Source: Hyphomicrobium_A sp963745205
GTDB lineage: Bacteria > Pseudomonadota > Alphaproteobacteria > Rhizobiales > Hyphomicrobiaceae
Length of the DNA: 64,000 nucleotides
Direction: 5' to 3'
Assembly: GCA_963745205.1 (NCBI GenBank)
Contig: CAVUWX010000011.1
Location: 62,001 to 126,000 of the forward strand
Translations under genes and position numbers: made by a program
The notes under the pieces: generated by a model
What the model saw: only the letters and a program-made list of their open reading frames with translations
What the model was told of the DNA's origin: nothing
Database searches by the model: none
Shown: positions 36,161 to 45,516 of the stretch, in pieces
Position numbering within the stretch: position 1 is the first letter of the stretch
How the letters are laid out: every line of letters starts with the position of its first letter

Positions 36161-37021
36161 GTGAGCGAGTGGGCGATTTACGTCATCAACCTCAACCGCA
36201 GCCCTGACCGGTGGACGCGAGTTGAATCCCAGGCGCGGTCTCTTGGCCTTCCCGTCACTCGCGTCCCCGCCACCGATGGAACCGCGGGCGTGGACCTCGA
36301 AACCTTCGTCGACCGCGATACTTTCCACCGGCGGCACCACGCGTTGCTGCGCTCAGCCGAGGTCGGCTGCTACGCCAGCCACCTGCCTCTCGATTTGCCT
36401 GCCCCGCGTGCGCTGATCCTTGAAGACGACGCGGACCTCACCGCTGACCTGCCAAATGCCCTCGACGACCTGACCCGCTGGGTCGACCGCTGGGACATTG
36501 TCAAACTCAACTGGCGCCACGCGGCTGGAGGGATCACCCGCGCCGCTTCCCCCTGCGGCCGGCTGATCTCGCTCTCGCTGCGCACCAGCGGCTCCTCCGC
36601 CTACGCCCTCAACCGACACGCCGCACAAACTCTGTCCACGCGGCTCCGGCCGATGACCCTTCCCTACGATTGGGCGTTCGACCGCGTCTGGGAATCAAAG
36701 CTTCGTTTGCGGGGGTACGACCCGCAGCCGGTGCGCCAGGCTCCCATGCCCAGTCTCATCTCGTCCGCGCCGCCGCTCGATCCCACGCAGAAAAGCATCA
36801 AAGGCAGCAAGCATCACAAACCTTGGAACGCGCAGGGGCCGATGCTGCTAACGCGCCTTCATGCGGAACTGCAGCGAGTTCGGTACGCGCTTGTCACCGA
36901 CGGTGGAGCTTTGGCCCTTGCCCGCCACGCTCTCGCTGCTGCGCGCACCTGGCGTTTCAGCACCGCGGCACCGCGCGCCCCCGCAACATCCAGAGCCACT
37001 CTGCATCAACCGAACGGATAA
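36161..37021 (+). CDS. Glycosyltransferase family 25 protein
   Basis: A 286-residue GT25 (LPS/galactosyltransferase-type) protein from GTG 36161. The family core is visible: WAIYVINLNRSPDRW at the start, AEVGCYASHLPLD in the middle, and the metal-binding LILEDDADL. A segment of about ten residues usual between SH and the ED motif is missing, which may matter for activity. The C-terminal 60 residues are Ala/Arg-rich. It stands just before the GTA cluster on the same strand and may modify surface glycans; there is no direct link to the GTA. Confidence 0.8.
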   Translation: MSEWAIYVINLNRSPDRWTRVESQARSLGLPVTRVPATDGTAGVDLETFVDRDTFHRRHHALLRSAEVGCYASHLPLDLPAPRALILEDDADLTADLPNALDDLTRWVDRWDIVKLNWRHAAGGITRAASPCGRLISLSLRTSGSSAYALNRHAAQTLSTRLRPMTLPYDWAFDRVWESKLRLRGYDPQPVRQAPMPSLISSAPPLDPTQKSIKGSKHHKPWNAQGPMLLTRLHAELQRVRYALVTDGGALALARHALAAARTWRFSTAAPRAPATSRATLHQPNG

Positions 37022-37175
37022 TGTCGCGCGAGCCATCGATTTGGGCACCTGCAGCACGCGGAGAATACTTATCCCCGCGTGGGATTTGTTGTACAAGGCG
37101 ACACTTGTGCGGCTAGGCCACTCAGGCCACGCGGATTGCCCTCTCCCTAAAATCCGAAGTCTCCCGACGCTGACC

Positions 37176-37688
37176 ATGGCGCTCGACGACGCAGCTCTGG
37201 CGGAGATCGAGCGTCTCTACCGCGAAGGCAAGGTCACGCTCGCCGAGATCGGGCTGCGCTTCAATCGCGCACCGACCGGCATCTCGCGACTTGCGCGGGC
37301 GCACGGCTGGCCGATGCGCTGGGAAGCCATGGGCCGGGCCCCGCGGGTGCGCAGGTTGTCGACACCGAAAGCACGCGCGCTGTTGGTTCACAAGCTGTGC
37401 GACGCGATCACAGCGAAGCTCGAGCAGATGGAGAAGGGAATGAAGAGCGGCGAGCTCAGCTCCGCCGACTTCGAGCGCGACGCCAAGGCGGTCGCGTCGA
37501 TGATCGGCGGCATGGAGAAGGTTGCGGCGACGAGCACGGATGCAGACGAAGAGCGACGGCCCAAATCCGCAACTGGCGACCCAGGCGAAAGCTCCGGAGC
37601 CAACGAGGCGGAGCGCCTTCACCGAGAGATTATCGAGCGCTTTGAGCGCATCCAGAGCCGCCGGAACGCTGAAGCAGGATCTCGGTGA
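37176..37688 (+). CDS. GTA/phage small terminase-like protein (g1 position)
   Basis: A 170-residue protein from ATG 37176. The N-terminal helix-turn-helix (IERLYREGKVTLAEIGLRFN, then RAPTGISRLARAHGWPMRW) and C-terminal helical region suit a small terminase (TerS), which recognises DNA for packaging. It sits immediately upstream of, and overlaps by about 150 bases, the TerL gene, as g1 does in RcGTA-type clusters. Its frame is intact. Confidence 0.72.
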   Translation: MALDDAALAEIERLYREGKVTLAEIGLRFNRAPTGISRLARAHGWPMRWEAMGRAPRVRRLSTPKARALLVHKLCDAITAKLEQMEKGMKSGELSSADFERDAKAVASMIGGMEKVAATSTDADEERRPKSATGDPGESSGANEAERLHREIIERFERIQSRRNAEAGSR

Positions 37689-38960
37689 CTTTACCGAAGC
37701 CGAGCTTGCCGCGATCCTCGCCGATTGGCCGCTGTGGGCGCGCGACGACCAGCTCCCACCGGCCGCGACCGCGCGGGGCGACATCTGGCGTGTTTGGCTC
37801 GTCATGGGCGGACGCGGCGCGGGCAAGACGCGCGCGGGTGCCGAATGGGTGCGCGCGAAGGCGCTGGGCCTCGCCCCCTTGGGAGAAGTGGCTGCTTGCC
37901 GCATCGCGCTCGTCGGCGAGACCATGGCCGAAGTCCGTCGCGTGATGATCGAGGGCGTGTCGGGCTTGCTCAGCGTGCGCGGGTCGCGTGAGTGCCCGCG
38001 CTTTGAGCCTTCCAAGGCCCAATTGGTCTGGCCCTCGGGCGCGATGGCGCAGATGTTCTCGGCCGAGAACCCGGACGGCCTGCGCGGGCCGCAGTTCGAC
38101 GCCGCCTGGTGCGACGAGATTGCAAAGTGGCGGCGCCCGCAACGGGCCTGGGACATGCTGCAGTTCGCGCTGCGATTGGGGCGCAGACCGCAGATGGTGG
38201 TGACGACGACGCCGCGGCCGATACCGCTGTTAAAGAAGCTGATCGCGGATGCCACGACCGTGCTCACGCGCGCCGCGACCGCGGACAACGCAGAGTATTT
38301 GGCGCCGACGTTCGTCGCCGAGATGACGCGGCGCTATGCCGGGACCGCGCTCGGCCGGCAGGAACTCTTCGGCGAGCTCGTCGACGACACCTCGGGCTGC
38401 CTGTGGCGGCGCGACTGGATCGAGGCGCACCGGGTCGAGGCGGCGCCCGAGCTTTCGACCATCGTCGTCGCCGTCGATCCGCCGGTGACGGCGACCGCGA
38501 GTTCCGACGCGTGCGGCATCGTCGTCGCGGGGCTCGGCCCCGACGGGCGCGTCTACGTGCTGGACGACCGCACGCTGCAGGGCCGCGAGCCGCAGGTGTG
38601 GGCGCGCGCGGCGATCGCGGCTTATCGCGATCACCTCGCCGACCGCGTGGTGGCCGAGATCAACCAGGGCGGCGACCTCGTCGTCACGGTGCTGCGCCAG
38701 ATCGATCCCTTCGGTGCTGCGTGCGCACGGTGCGCGCGACGCGCGGCAAGTGGCTCAGGGCCGAGCCGATCGCCGCGCTCTACGCCGAAGGGCGCGTCGC
38801 CCACGTCGGCATGCTTGCCGCGCTCGAGGACCAGATGTGCGCGTTCGGCGCCGACGGACGCGTAGACGGCCGCAGCCCCGACCGGCTCGACGCGCTGGTA
38901 TGGGCCTTGACCGATTTGATGATCGGAGCCTCGGGCCGCGCGAGCGTCCGGATGCTTTGA
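37540..38960 (+). pseudogene. GTA large terminase (g2), one frameshift
   Basis: A TerL packaging ATPase/nuclease of about 470 residues when repaired. Walker A is GGRGAGKTRAGAEW, Walker B is FDAAWCDEIAKW, and nuclease residues begin with AVDPPV and end in DRLDALVWALTDLM. The frame breaks between about 38709 and 38721 (after LRQIDP), where two extra bases (or one missing) move the reading frame; the continuation VRTVRATRGKWLRAEP is conserved and lies in the next frame. The start at 37540 (MQTKSDGP) is a guess, as several Met are near. Either a pseudogene or a sequence error; see the indel finding. Confidence 0.85.
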
Positions 38961-39013
38961 CCCCCTCTCCCGCAAGTAGCGAGGAGAGCCGGTTCGCCAA
39001 ACAAGGGAAATGC

Positions 39014-40282
39014 ATGTCGCGCATGCTCGATGCGGTGAGCCGGCTGTTGCCTCGCCGCGCCTCCGGCCACGTCCGACCGGCCAGAGGCGGAAGCCGCGCG
39101 GTGGGTCCGCTCATCGCCTGGGACCCGCCGGGCCAGCCGGTGTGGAGCCCGCGCGACTACGCAGCCTTCGCGCGCGAAGGCTTCATGCAGAATGCCATCG
39201 TCTACCGCTGCGTGCGCATGATCGCTGAGGGCGCGGCGTCCGTTCCGCTACTGCTCTATGAGGGCGAGCGAGGAGATCACCGAGCACGCGCTGCTCGATC
39301 TCATCGCTCAGCCCTCGCCCGACCACACGAGTGCCGACTTCCTCGAGTGCTGGTACGGGTTCCTGCTCGTTTCCGGCAACGCCTACGTAGAGGCGGTCGG
39401 CGTCGGCGGTCGCCTGCGCGAGCTGCACGTCCTGCGCCCCGACCGCATGAAGGTGATCCCCGGACCCGACGGCTGGCCGGAGGCCTACGAATATACGGCG
39501 TGCGGCAGTTCCGTAGCGCTTTACCGAGGAGCCGGCCGCGGGCGTGCGCCCGATCCTGCACGTGCGCCTGTTCCATCCCGTCAACGATCACTACGGCATG
39601 AGCCCGATCGAGGCGGCCGCCGCGTCAATCGACCTGCACAACGCCGCGTCCGCGTGGAACAAGGCATTGCTCGACAACGCGGCGCGGCCCTCGGGCGCGC
39701 TCATCTATGCGGCAAAGAGCGGCGTGATGACGGGCGAGCAGTTCGCGCGGCTGAAAGAGCGAGCTCGAGCTCTCCTTCCAGGGTGCGCGCAACGCCGGCC
39801 GGCCGCTGCTCCTGGAAGGCGGGCTCGACTGGAAGCCTTTATCGCTGTCGCCCAAGGACATGGACTTTGTCGAAGCCAAGCACGCGGCCGCGCGCGAGAT
39901 CGCGTTGGCGCTGGGCGTGCCGCCGATGCTGCTCGGCATCCCCGGCGACAATACGTATTCCAACTACCAGGAGGCGCAGCGGGCGTTCTGGCGGCAGACC
40001 GTGCTCCCGCTCATCGGGCGCATGACGAAGGCATTCTCCGCCTGGCTCGGCCCCGCCTATGGAGGCGGGCTCGAGCTCAAGCCCGACCTCGACCAGGTCG
40101 AGGGCCTGAGCGCTGAGCGCGAGGCGCTGTGGGCGCGGCTCGACAAGGCCGCCTTCCTGACGGTCGACGAGAAGCGGGCGGCGGTTGGGTATGGGCCGCT
40201 GCCACGCGAGGCAAGCACCGCGCCGCCGGCATCGTTCGCCGACGGCGGGCCGGGGACGACTTCGACCAGTTCGAGGGCCTGA
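39014..40282 (+). pseudogene. GTA portal protein (g3), three frameshifts
   Basis: An HK97-family portal of about 420 residues when joined. It starts at 39014 behind AAGGGA with MSRMLDAVSRLLPRR. Conserved blocks lie in successive frames: REGFMQNAIVYRCVRMIAEG, then EHALLDLIAQPSPDHTSADF, then FHPVNDHYGMSPIEAAAASI, then LGVPPMLLGIPGDNTYSNYQ. Breaks are near 39268, 39517 and 39760, each one base, with no residue block lost. After three shifts the frame returns to the original. Portal proteins form the dodecameric DNA gate of the head. Confidence 0.85.
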
Positions 40283-40349
40283 GCGGGGAGCAACGACGAC
40301 GCACGTCGTCGCGGCTAACGAATTCGCGACCATTCTGGAGTTGAGACGC

Positions 40350-41096
40350 ATGCTCTCGCTTGCAGCGGGCCGGGCATTGCCGCGGCACGGGACGATCTTG
40401 CTCGCCGCACCTGCCAGCGCGCCCCCGCGCCACGAGGTTAAGTTCCTCTCCCTCGACCTGAAGGACGTCGACACCGACGGCAGCTTCGAGGGCTACGCCA
40501 GCGTCTTCCACCGCGAGGACATGAGCCGCGACGTCGTCATGCCGGGCGCCTTTGCGCAGAGCCTGCGCGAGCGCGGGGCCGCCGGCATCAAGATGCTGTT
40601 CCAGCACGATGCCAATCAGCCGATCGGCGTGTGGAGCACGCTCAGCGAGGATGCGCGCGGCCTCTACGCTACCGGCCGGCTCATGCCGGAGGTCGCCAAG
40701 GCGCGCGAGGTGCACGCGCTGATGCGCGCGGGCGCGCTTGACGGCCTCTCGATCGGGTTCCGCATGCTGAAGGGGCGGCGCGACCGCTCAACCGGCGTGC
40801 GGCTGGAGAAGATAGACCTGTGGGAGATTTCGGTCGTGACCTTCCCGTTGCTGCCCGAAGCGCGCGTCGCATGCCTGAAGGCGCGTCCCTTCGCCGGCGC
40901 TCTTCCCACCGAACGCGATTTCGAACGCTGGCTCACGCGGGACGCTGGGCTCACGCGAAAGGAGGCGCGCGCCCTCATGGGCGCGGGCTTTTCTGGCCTC
41001 AAGGCCCTGCGGGATGCGGGCCGAGGATCAAGCGAGGAAGTGCAGCTCGCCGCGCACATGCGCGAGGCGGCGCGCTTGCTCAGAAGCAATCGGTAG
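40350..41096 (+). CDS. GTA prohead protease (g4, HK97-type U35)
   Basis: A 248-residue HK97-family maturation protease. After SLDLKDVDTDGSFEGYASVF it has the catalytic histidine in KMLFQHDANQPIG and serine in LDGLSIGFRM. A C-terminal helical extension (LPTERDFERWLTRDAGLTRK) is typical of GTA versions. Start ATG 40350; a TTG at 40341 is possible. It is intact between two broken genes, which is important for judging the indels. It trims the capsid protein during head maturation. Confidence 0.88.
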   Translation: MLSLAAGRALPRHGTILLAAPASAPPRHEVKFLSLDLKDVDTDGSFEGYASVFHREDMSRDVVMPGAFAQSLRERGAAGIKMLFQHDANQPIGVWSTLSEDARGLYATGRLMPEVAKAREVHALMRAGALDGLSIGFRMLKGRRDRSTGVRLEKIDLWEISVVTFPLLPEARVACLKARPFAGALPTERDFERWLTRDAGLTRKEARALMGAGFSGLKALRDAGRGSSEEVQLAAHMREAARLLRSNR

Positions 41097-41114
41097 CAGA
41101 ACAGGAAAGATCTC

Positions 41115-42360
41115 ATGTCCGAGCTCGAGACCAAGGCCGGCGCCGGCAACGTCGGCGCAGCCTTTGAAGACTTCATGCGCGCCTTCGAAGCCTTCAAGGA
41201 AGCAAACGACGAGCGCATCGACGCGCTCGAGCGGCGATCCGCCGCTGATCCGTTGATCGACGATAAGCTCGCCCGCATCGACCAGGCGCTCGATGAGCAC
41301 CGCCGCACCGTCGACGACCTGGCGCTCAAGGCCGCGCGCCCGCCGCTCGGCGGCGCAGCTTCGCTCAACCGCGCCTCGCTCGCGCACAAGGCGGCCTTCG
41401 ACCGCTACGTCCGCAAGGGCGAGCCCGGTCCCTTGCGCGATCTTGAACTCAAGGCGCTCTCGGTCGGCTCCGATCCCGACGGCGGCTACCTCGTGCCTGA
41501 CGAGATCGAGACAGGCGATCGACCGCGTGCTGGCCGACGTCTCGCCGATCCGCGCCATTGCCGGCATCCGCCAGGTCTCGGCGCTTCCGTCTACAAGCAG
41601 CCCGATCGCGACCGAGCGGCGCCGCCACCGGCTGGGTCGCCGAGACGGCCTCGCGCCCGCAGACCAACACGCCGACGCTCGCGGAGCTCGATTTCCCGAC
41701 GATGGAGCTTTACGCCATGCCGGCGGCGACCCCGACCCTGCTCGACGACAGCGTCGTCAACATCGACGAGTGGCTGGCCGAGGAGGTGCAGCATCGCCTT
41801 CGCCGACGCAGGAAGGCGCCGCCTTCGTCACCGGCAACGGCACCAACAAGCCGAAGGGCTTCCTCGCCTACACCACCGTCGCCGATGGTTCGTGGGCGTG
41901 GGGCAAGATCGGCTACATCGCGTCGGGCGTCGACGGCGCCTTCGCCGGCGTCGAACCCGACCGACAAGCTGATCGACCTCGTCTACGCGCTCAAAGCCGG
42001 CTACCGCGCCAACGCGCACTTCGGTGATGAACCGCACAGACGAAGTCGCGTCATCCGCAAGTTCAAGGACGGCGAGCGGCAACTATCATCTGGCAGCCCG
42101 CCGCGAGCGCCGGCGCTGCGCCGACGCTGATGGGCTATCCGGTCGCCGAAGTCGGAGGACATGCCGGACATCGCGACGAATTCCTTCGCGTCGCGTTCGG
42201 CGACTTCCGCCGCGGCTATCTCATCGTCGATCGTGTCGGCATCCGCGTGCTGCGCGATCCCTACTCGGCCAAGCCCTACGTGCTGTTCTACACGACCAAG
42301 CGCGTGGGCGGCGGCGTGCAGGACTTCGAGGCGATCAAGCTCTTGAAGTTCTCGGCTTAG
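41115..42360 (+). pseudogene. GTA major capsid protein (g5), about twelve indels
   Basis: An HK97-fold capsid, N-terminal delta-domain first (MSELETKAGAGNVGAAFEDF, then a long charged helix). Capsid blocks appear in all three frames: LSVGSDPDGGYLVPDEIET, ETASRPQTNTPTLAELDFPT, GAAFVTGNGTNKPKGFLAYT, LIDLVYALKAGYRANAHF, and DFRRGYLIVDRVGIRVLRDP. I count about a dozen single-base insertions or losses between 41510 and 42195, with no internal nonsense change outside the shifted frames. AGGAAAG precedes ATG 41115. No functional capsid could be made from this sequence as written. Confidence 0.86.
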
Positions 42361-42567
42361 TTCCGCTCCCACCCACCTCTTCCGTCCATGCGAAGCATGG
42401 CGCCGCCATGACGGGAGAGGTGAGGTTTGGAATGTTTGCCGCTCATTTCGGAACCCAACACGAACAGTTCCGCAGGCTCCCTCCCCCCTGCGGAGCTGCG
42501 CGGGACCGCCGTTCCCCCGCACGGCGGTCCCGCACCCGTTGAAGCAACAGCCAAGGTGGTGACAGCG

Positions 42568-43144
42568 ATGGCCCTCGTGCAGACGAGCGGTCCTCCCGCG
42601 GAGCCCGTGACGGTCTCCGAGGCGAAGGCCCACTTGCGCCTCGACGGAACGGACGAGGACACGTTGATCGCGAGCCTCATACTCACCTCGCGGCTGCACG
42701 TGGAGACGGCACTGGGCTTGGCCCTCCTCACACAGAGCTGGCGGCTGACGCTCGACCGCTGGCCGTGCGAGAAGGACCTCGAGCTGCCGCTGCGCCCGCT
42801 GCAGACGATTGACGCCGTGCGCGTGCTCCCCGTCGAGGGCGCCGCCGTGATCATCGCGCCGACGAACTACATCGCGGATGCGGCAAGCACACCTCCGCGG
42901 CTCGTACGCACCGGCGTGGATCTGGCCGCAGCCGGGCAAGGTCGCGAACGGCATCGAGATCGATTTCACCGCCGGATACGGCGCTACGCCATCGCACGTG
43001 CCGGCGCCCATTCGGCAGGCGCTGCTCCTGCTCGTCGCCCACTGGTACGAACGGCGCGACCCCATCGAGGTGGGCTCGCCCGAAACGGTGATCCCCCAGC
43101 CGGTGTCGCAGCTCCTGGATCTCTACCGGATGCAGCGGATATGA
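42568..43144 (+). pseudogene. GTA head-tail connector (g6), one frameshift
   Basis: A gp6/gp15-like connector (phage DNA-packaging protein family). ATG 42568 follows AAGGTGG. The first part reads VTVSEAKAHLRLDGTDEDTL, then LILTSRLHVETALGLALLTQ, typical of the family. The frame shifts near 42920, after IADAASTPPR; the rest is GIEIDFTAGYGATPSHVPAP and then VAHWYERRDPIEVG in the next frame. Its stop overlaps the start of g7 as ATGA. Confidence 0.8.
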
Positions 43145-43475
43145 GCTTGCGCATCACCGCCGGGGACTTGCGCACGCGGCTGACGCTCGAGGCACCGTGC
43201 CGGATGAGCGATGGCGGTGGCGGCGCCAACGTCACCTGGCAGGAGGTACTCGAGGTGTGGGCGGCGGTGCGCCCGCAGACCGGCGCCGAGGACTTTGCGC
43301 TCGACCGTATCGCGGGAACCGTGAGCCACGAGATCATCATCCGCTACCGAACCGACGTGGCGCCGAAGATGCGCTTCCGGCAGGAGAGCCGCGTATTCGA
43401 CATTCTCGCACCGCGTTCGACCCGGATGCACGCCGGCACTGGCTGCGCTGCCTGGCCGAGGAGCGCGACCTGTGA
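43141..43475 (+). pseudogene. GTA head-tail adaptor (g7), frameshift near the end
   Basis: A phage head-tail joining family protein of about 111 residues. MSLRITAGDLRTRLTLEAP is followed by VWAAVRPQTGAEDFALDRIA and IIIRYRTDVAPKMRFRQ, the normal family pattern. Near 43404 two extra bases shift the frame; the expected ending TAFDPDARRHWLRCLAEERD is found in the next frame. It overlaps g6 by four bases and the next small frame by four bases. Confidence 0.78.
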
Positions 43476-43663
43476 AGATCGGCGTGCGCGTTCTGGGCGT
43501 CGGCGAGAGCGGGCTCGAGGCGCGCATCGCGGAATTGCGCGCGCGGCTGCAGCAACGACGCGCAACGGGGTCCACCGTCGTCGCAACGAGCGAGCAAGAG
43601 GTGAGCGATGGCAAGCGCGAGCTGGGCGCTGCAACAGGCGATCTTCGCCGCATTGACCGCTGA
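43472..43663 (+). CDS. Small GTA-region protein between g7 and g8
   Basis: A 63-residue frame from GTG 43472 that overlaps the g7 end (GTGA) and the g8 start. It is charged and helical (GLEARIAELRARLQQRR). It could be a degraded HK97 gp10-like protein, which occupies this place in many phages, or a short accessory gene. The last 20 residues lie over g8 and may be noise. Confidence 0.35.
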   Translation: MKIGVRVLGVGESGLEARIAELRARLQQRRATGSTVVATSEQEVSDGKRELGAATGDLRRIDR

Positions 43664-44015
43664 CACGGGCCTGACGAGCCTGCTCGGGGGGAATCGCGTC
43701 TACGACGACGTGCCCGCCCGCGCGGAGTTTCCCTACGTGACGTTTGCGTTGACGAACGAGCGCGACTGGGGCACGGGCAGCGAGGATGGCAGCGAGCATC
43801 TGTTGACGCTGCACGTGTGGTCGCGCGGCAGCGGACGCCGGCAAGCGCACGAGATCATGGGCGCGCTACGGCGCGTGCTGCACGATGCGGCACTGACGCT
43901 CACGGGCTACCGGCTCGTCAACCTGCGGCATGAGTTTTCCGAGACGCGCCGCGATCCCGACGGCGAGACCTATCACGGCATCACGCGCTACCGCGCGGTG
44001 ACGGAGCCGGCGTGA
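43608..44015 (+). CDS. GTA tail terminator/completion protein (g8, DUF3168)
   Basis: A 135-residue DUF3168-family protein. ALQQAIFAALTADTGLTSLL, then YDDVPARAEFPYVTFAL and HVWSRGSGRRQAHEIMGALR are characteristic. The family closes the tail tube near the head. The frame is intact. It stands between g7 and the major tail gene, as in RcGTA-type clusters. Confidence 0.85.
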   Translation: MASASWALQQAIFAALTADTGLTSLLGGNRVYDDVPARAEFPYVTFALTNERDWGTGSEDGSEHLLTLHVWSRGSGRRQAHEIMGALRRVLHDAALTLTGYRLVNLRHEFSETRRDPDGETYHGITRYRAVTEPA

Positions 44016-44079
44016 GGCACTCTCCCTCTCCCATAAATGGTGGGGAGAGGGGGTCGGCAATCGAACACGAGAGAGCACG

Positions 44080-44493
44080 ATGGCAGCACAAAAAGGCAAG
44101 GACCTGCTCCTGAAGGTCGACAGCAACGGCGCAGGCTCATTCACCACAGTCGCGGGCCTGCGCTCGCGCTCGATTGCGTTCAACGCGGAATCCGTCGACA
44201 TCACGCATGCGGAATCGGCCGGCGAGTGGCGCGAGCTGCTCGACGGCGCCGGCATCAAATCGGCGCGCGTGACCGGCGCCGGCCTCTTCAAGGATGCGGC
44301 CTCCGACGAGATCGTGCGCGGCTACGTCTTCAACGGAACCATCCGCAACTGGCAGGTGGTAATCCCCGATTTCGGCACCGTGGCGGGGGCGTTCCACATC
44401 GGCTCCTTCGAGCTGGCGGGACGCCATGACGGCGAGGTTACCTTCGACATCACGCTCGAATCCGCAGGCGAGCTGACCTTCACGGCGGCATAG
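44080..44493 (+). CDS. GTA major tail protein (g9)
   Basis: A 137-residue TP901-1-type major tail protein. AAQKGKDLLLKVDSNGAGSF leads into AGLRSRSIAFNAESVDITHA and the ending EVTFDITLESAGELTFTAA, all typical. Copies stack into the tail tube. Frame intact. It precedes g10 by three bases. Confidence 0.87.
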   Translation: MAAQKGKDLLLKVDSNGAGSFTTVAGLRSRSIAFNAESVDITHAESAGEWRELLDGAGIKSARVTGAGLFKDAASDEIVRGYVFNGTIRNWQVVIPDFGTVAGAFHIGSFELAGRHDGEVTFDITLESAGELTFTAA

Positions 44494-44496
44494 GCT

Positions 44497-44874
44497 ATGG
44501 CGAATGCGCATCGCGGCGAGGTCGAAGGCAGGCTCGACGGCAAGCCGTTCCGCCTTTGCCTGACGCTCGGGGCCCTGGCGGAGCTGGAATCGGCGTTCGG
44601 CGACGAGGACATGCTGGCACTCGCCTCGCGCTTCGAGAAGGGGCGGCTGTCGGCACGCGACTGCGTGCGCATCATCGGCGCGGGGCTGCGCGGCGCCGGT
44701 CACGACATCAAGGACGAGGCCGTCGCGGCGATGAGCGCCGACGGCGGCGCGGCGGGCTTCGTCGAGATCGTCGCGCGGCTCTTGCGCGCGACCTTCGGTG
44801 GCGCCGAGCCCGAGCAGGGCCGGCGCGCATCGGCCGAGGAGCCAACCCCCGGCCCTTTCCCTGGGACGACGTGA
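44497..44874 (+). CDS. GTA g10 (tail assembly chaperone-associated)
   Basis: A 125-residue protein of the GTA TAC family (gene transfer agent g10). It starts MANAHRGEVEGRLDGKPFRL, followed by LGALAELESAFGDEDMLALA and FEKGRLSARDCVRIIGAGLR. The last codons read PGPFPGTT then TGA. A slippery heptamer lies seven codons before the stop, and the -1 frame there gives PGPFPWDDVMAVGLG, joining the next gene. Two products, a short and a long fused one, are therefore plausible. Confidence 0.85.
   Translation: MANAHRGEVEGRLDGKPFRLCLTLGALAELESAFGDEDMLALASRFEKGRLSARDCVRIIGAGLRGAGHDIKDEAVAAMSADGGAAGFVEIVARLLRATFGGAEPEQGRRASAEEPTPGPFPGTT
44853..44859 (+). promoter_or_regulatory. Candidate -1 ribosomal frameshift site (C CCT TTC)
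   Basis: The heptamer CCCTTTC lies in the g10 frame exactly as X XXY YYZ (ggC CCT TTC). After slipping back one base the ribosome would read CCC TTT CCC TGG, entering the frame of the downstream tail-assembly gene. Lambda-like phages make the G-T fusion in the equivalent position by a -1 shift. No strong downstream pseudoknot was noted by eye. Confidence 0.5.
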
Positions 44875-45044
44875 TGGCCGTGGGGCTTGGGTTGCTCGCG
44901 TTTGAGCCCGCGCACTTTTGGGCGATGACGCCGAGGGAGCTCGACGCGGCCGTGCGCGGCCGGTTCGGCGGTGTCCCGTTGGCTCCGCTTCCGCGCGCGA
45001 GTCTTGAAGCCATGATGACGCGATTTCCCGACCAAAGAGGTTGA
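44874..45044 (+). CDS. GTA tail assembly chaperone-like protein (TIGR02216-type)
   Basis: A 56-residue protein from ATG 44874 (MAVGLGLLAFEPAHFWAMTP, then RELDAAVRGRFGG), overlapping the g10 stop by one base as TGATG. Related proteins carry the motif FxW shortly before the Met; here FPWDDV lies in frame just upstream without a start codon, so the native protein may begin through a -1 shift from g10. The next gene, the tape measure, starts three bases after its stop. Confidence 0.75.
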   Translation: MAVGLGLLAFEPAHFWAMTPRELDAAVRGRFGGVPLAPLPRASLEAMMTRFPDQRG

Positions 45045-45516
45045 GCGATGGCGGATGCCCAACAGCCTGTCGAGACGTGGACGGTGGCGATCGACGCCGA
45101 CACGACGCAGCTTCGCCAGCAGCTGAACGACGCCTCGCGGCTCGGGCGGCAGTTCTCAAACCAGCTCGTCAACGCCTTTGAGGGCGTCGCCGTGCAGGGC
45201 AAGAGCGTGACCGATGTCGTCAAGTCGCTCGCGCTCAGCCTGTCGCAGCTCGTCTTGAAGACCGCGCTGAACCCGCTCGGCGACGCGATCGGCGGCGCGC
45301 TCATGGGTTTGCTTAGCGGCGGGCTCGCGTTCGAGAAGGGCGGTGTGCTCCGGGATCGCATGCCCGTGCCGTTCGCGAGCGGCGGCGTCATTTCGAACCC
45401 GGTCACATTTCCGCTTGCCGGCGGCGGACTCGGTCTTGCCGGCGAGCGCGGTGCGGAGGCGATTATGCCGCTCGCGCGCGGGGCCGACGGCCGGCTTGGG
45501 GTGGCAGCACAGGGTC

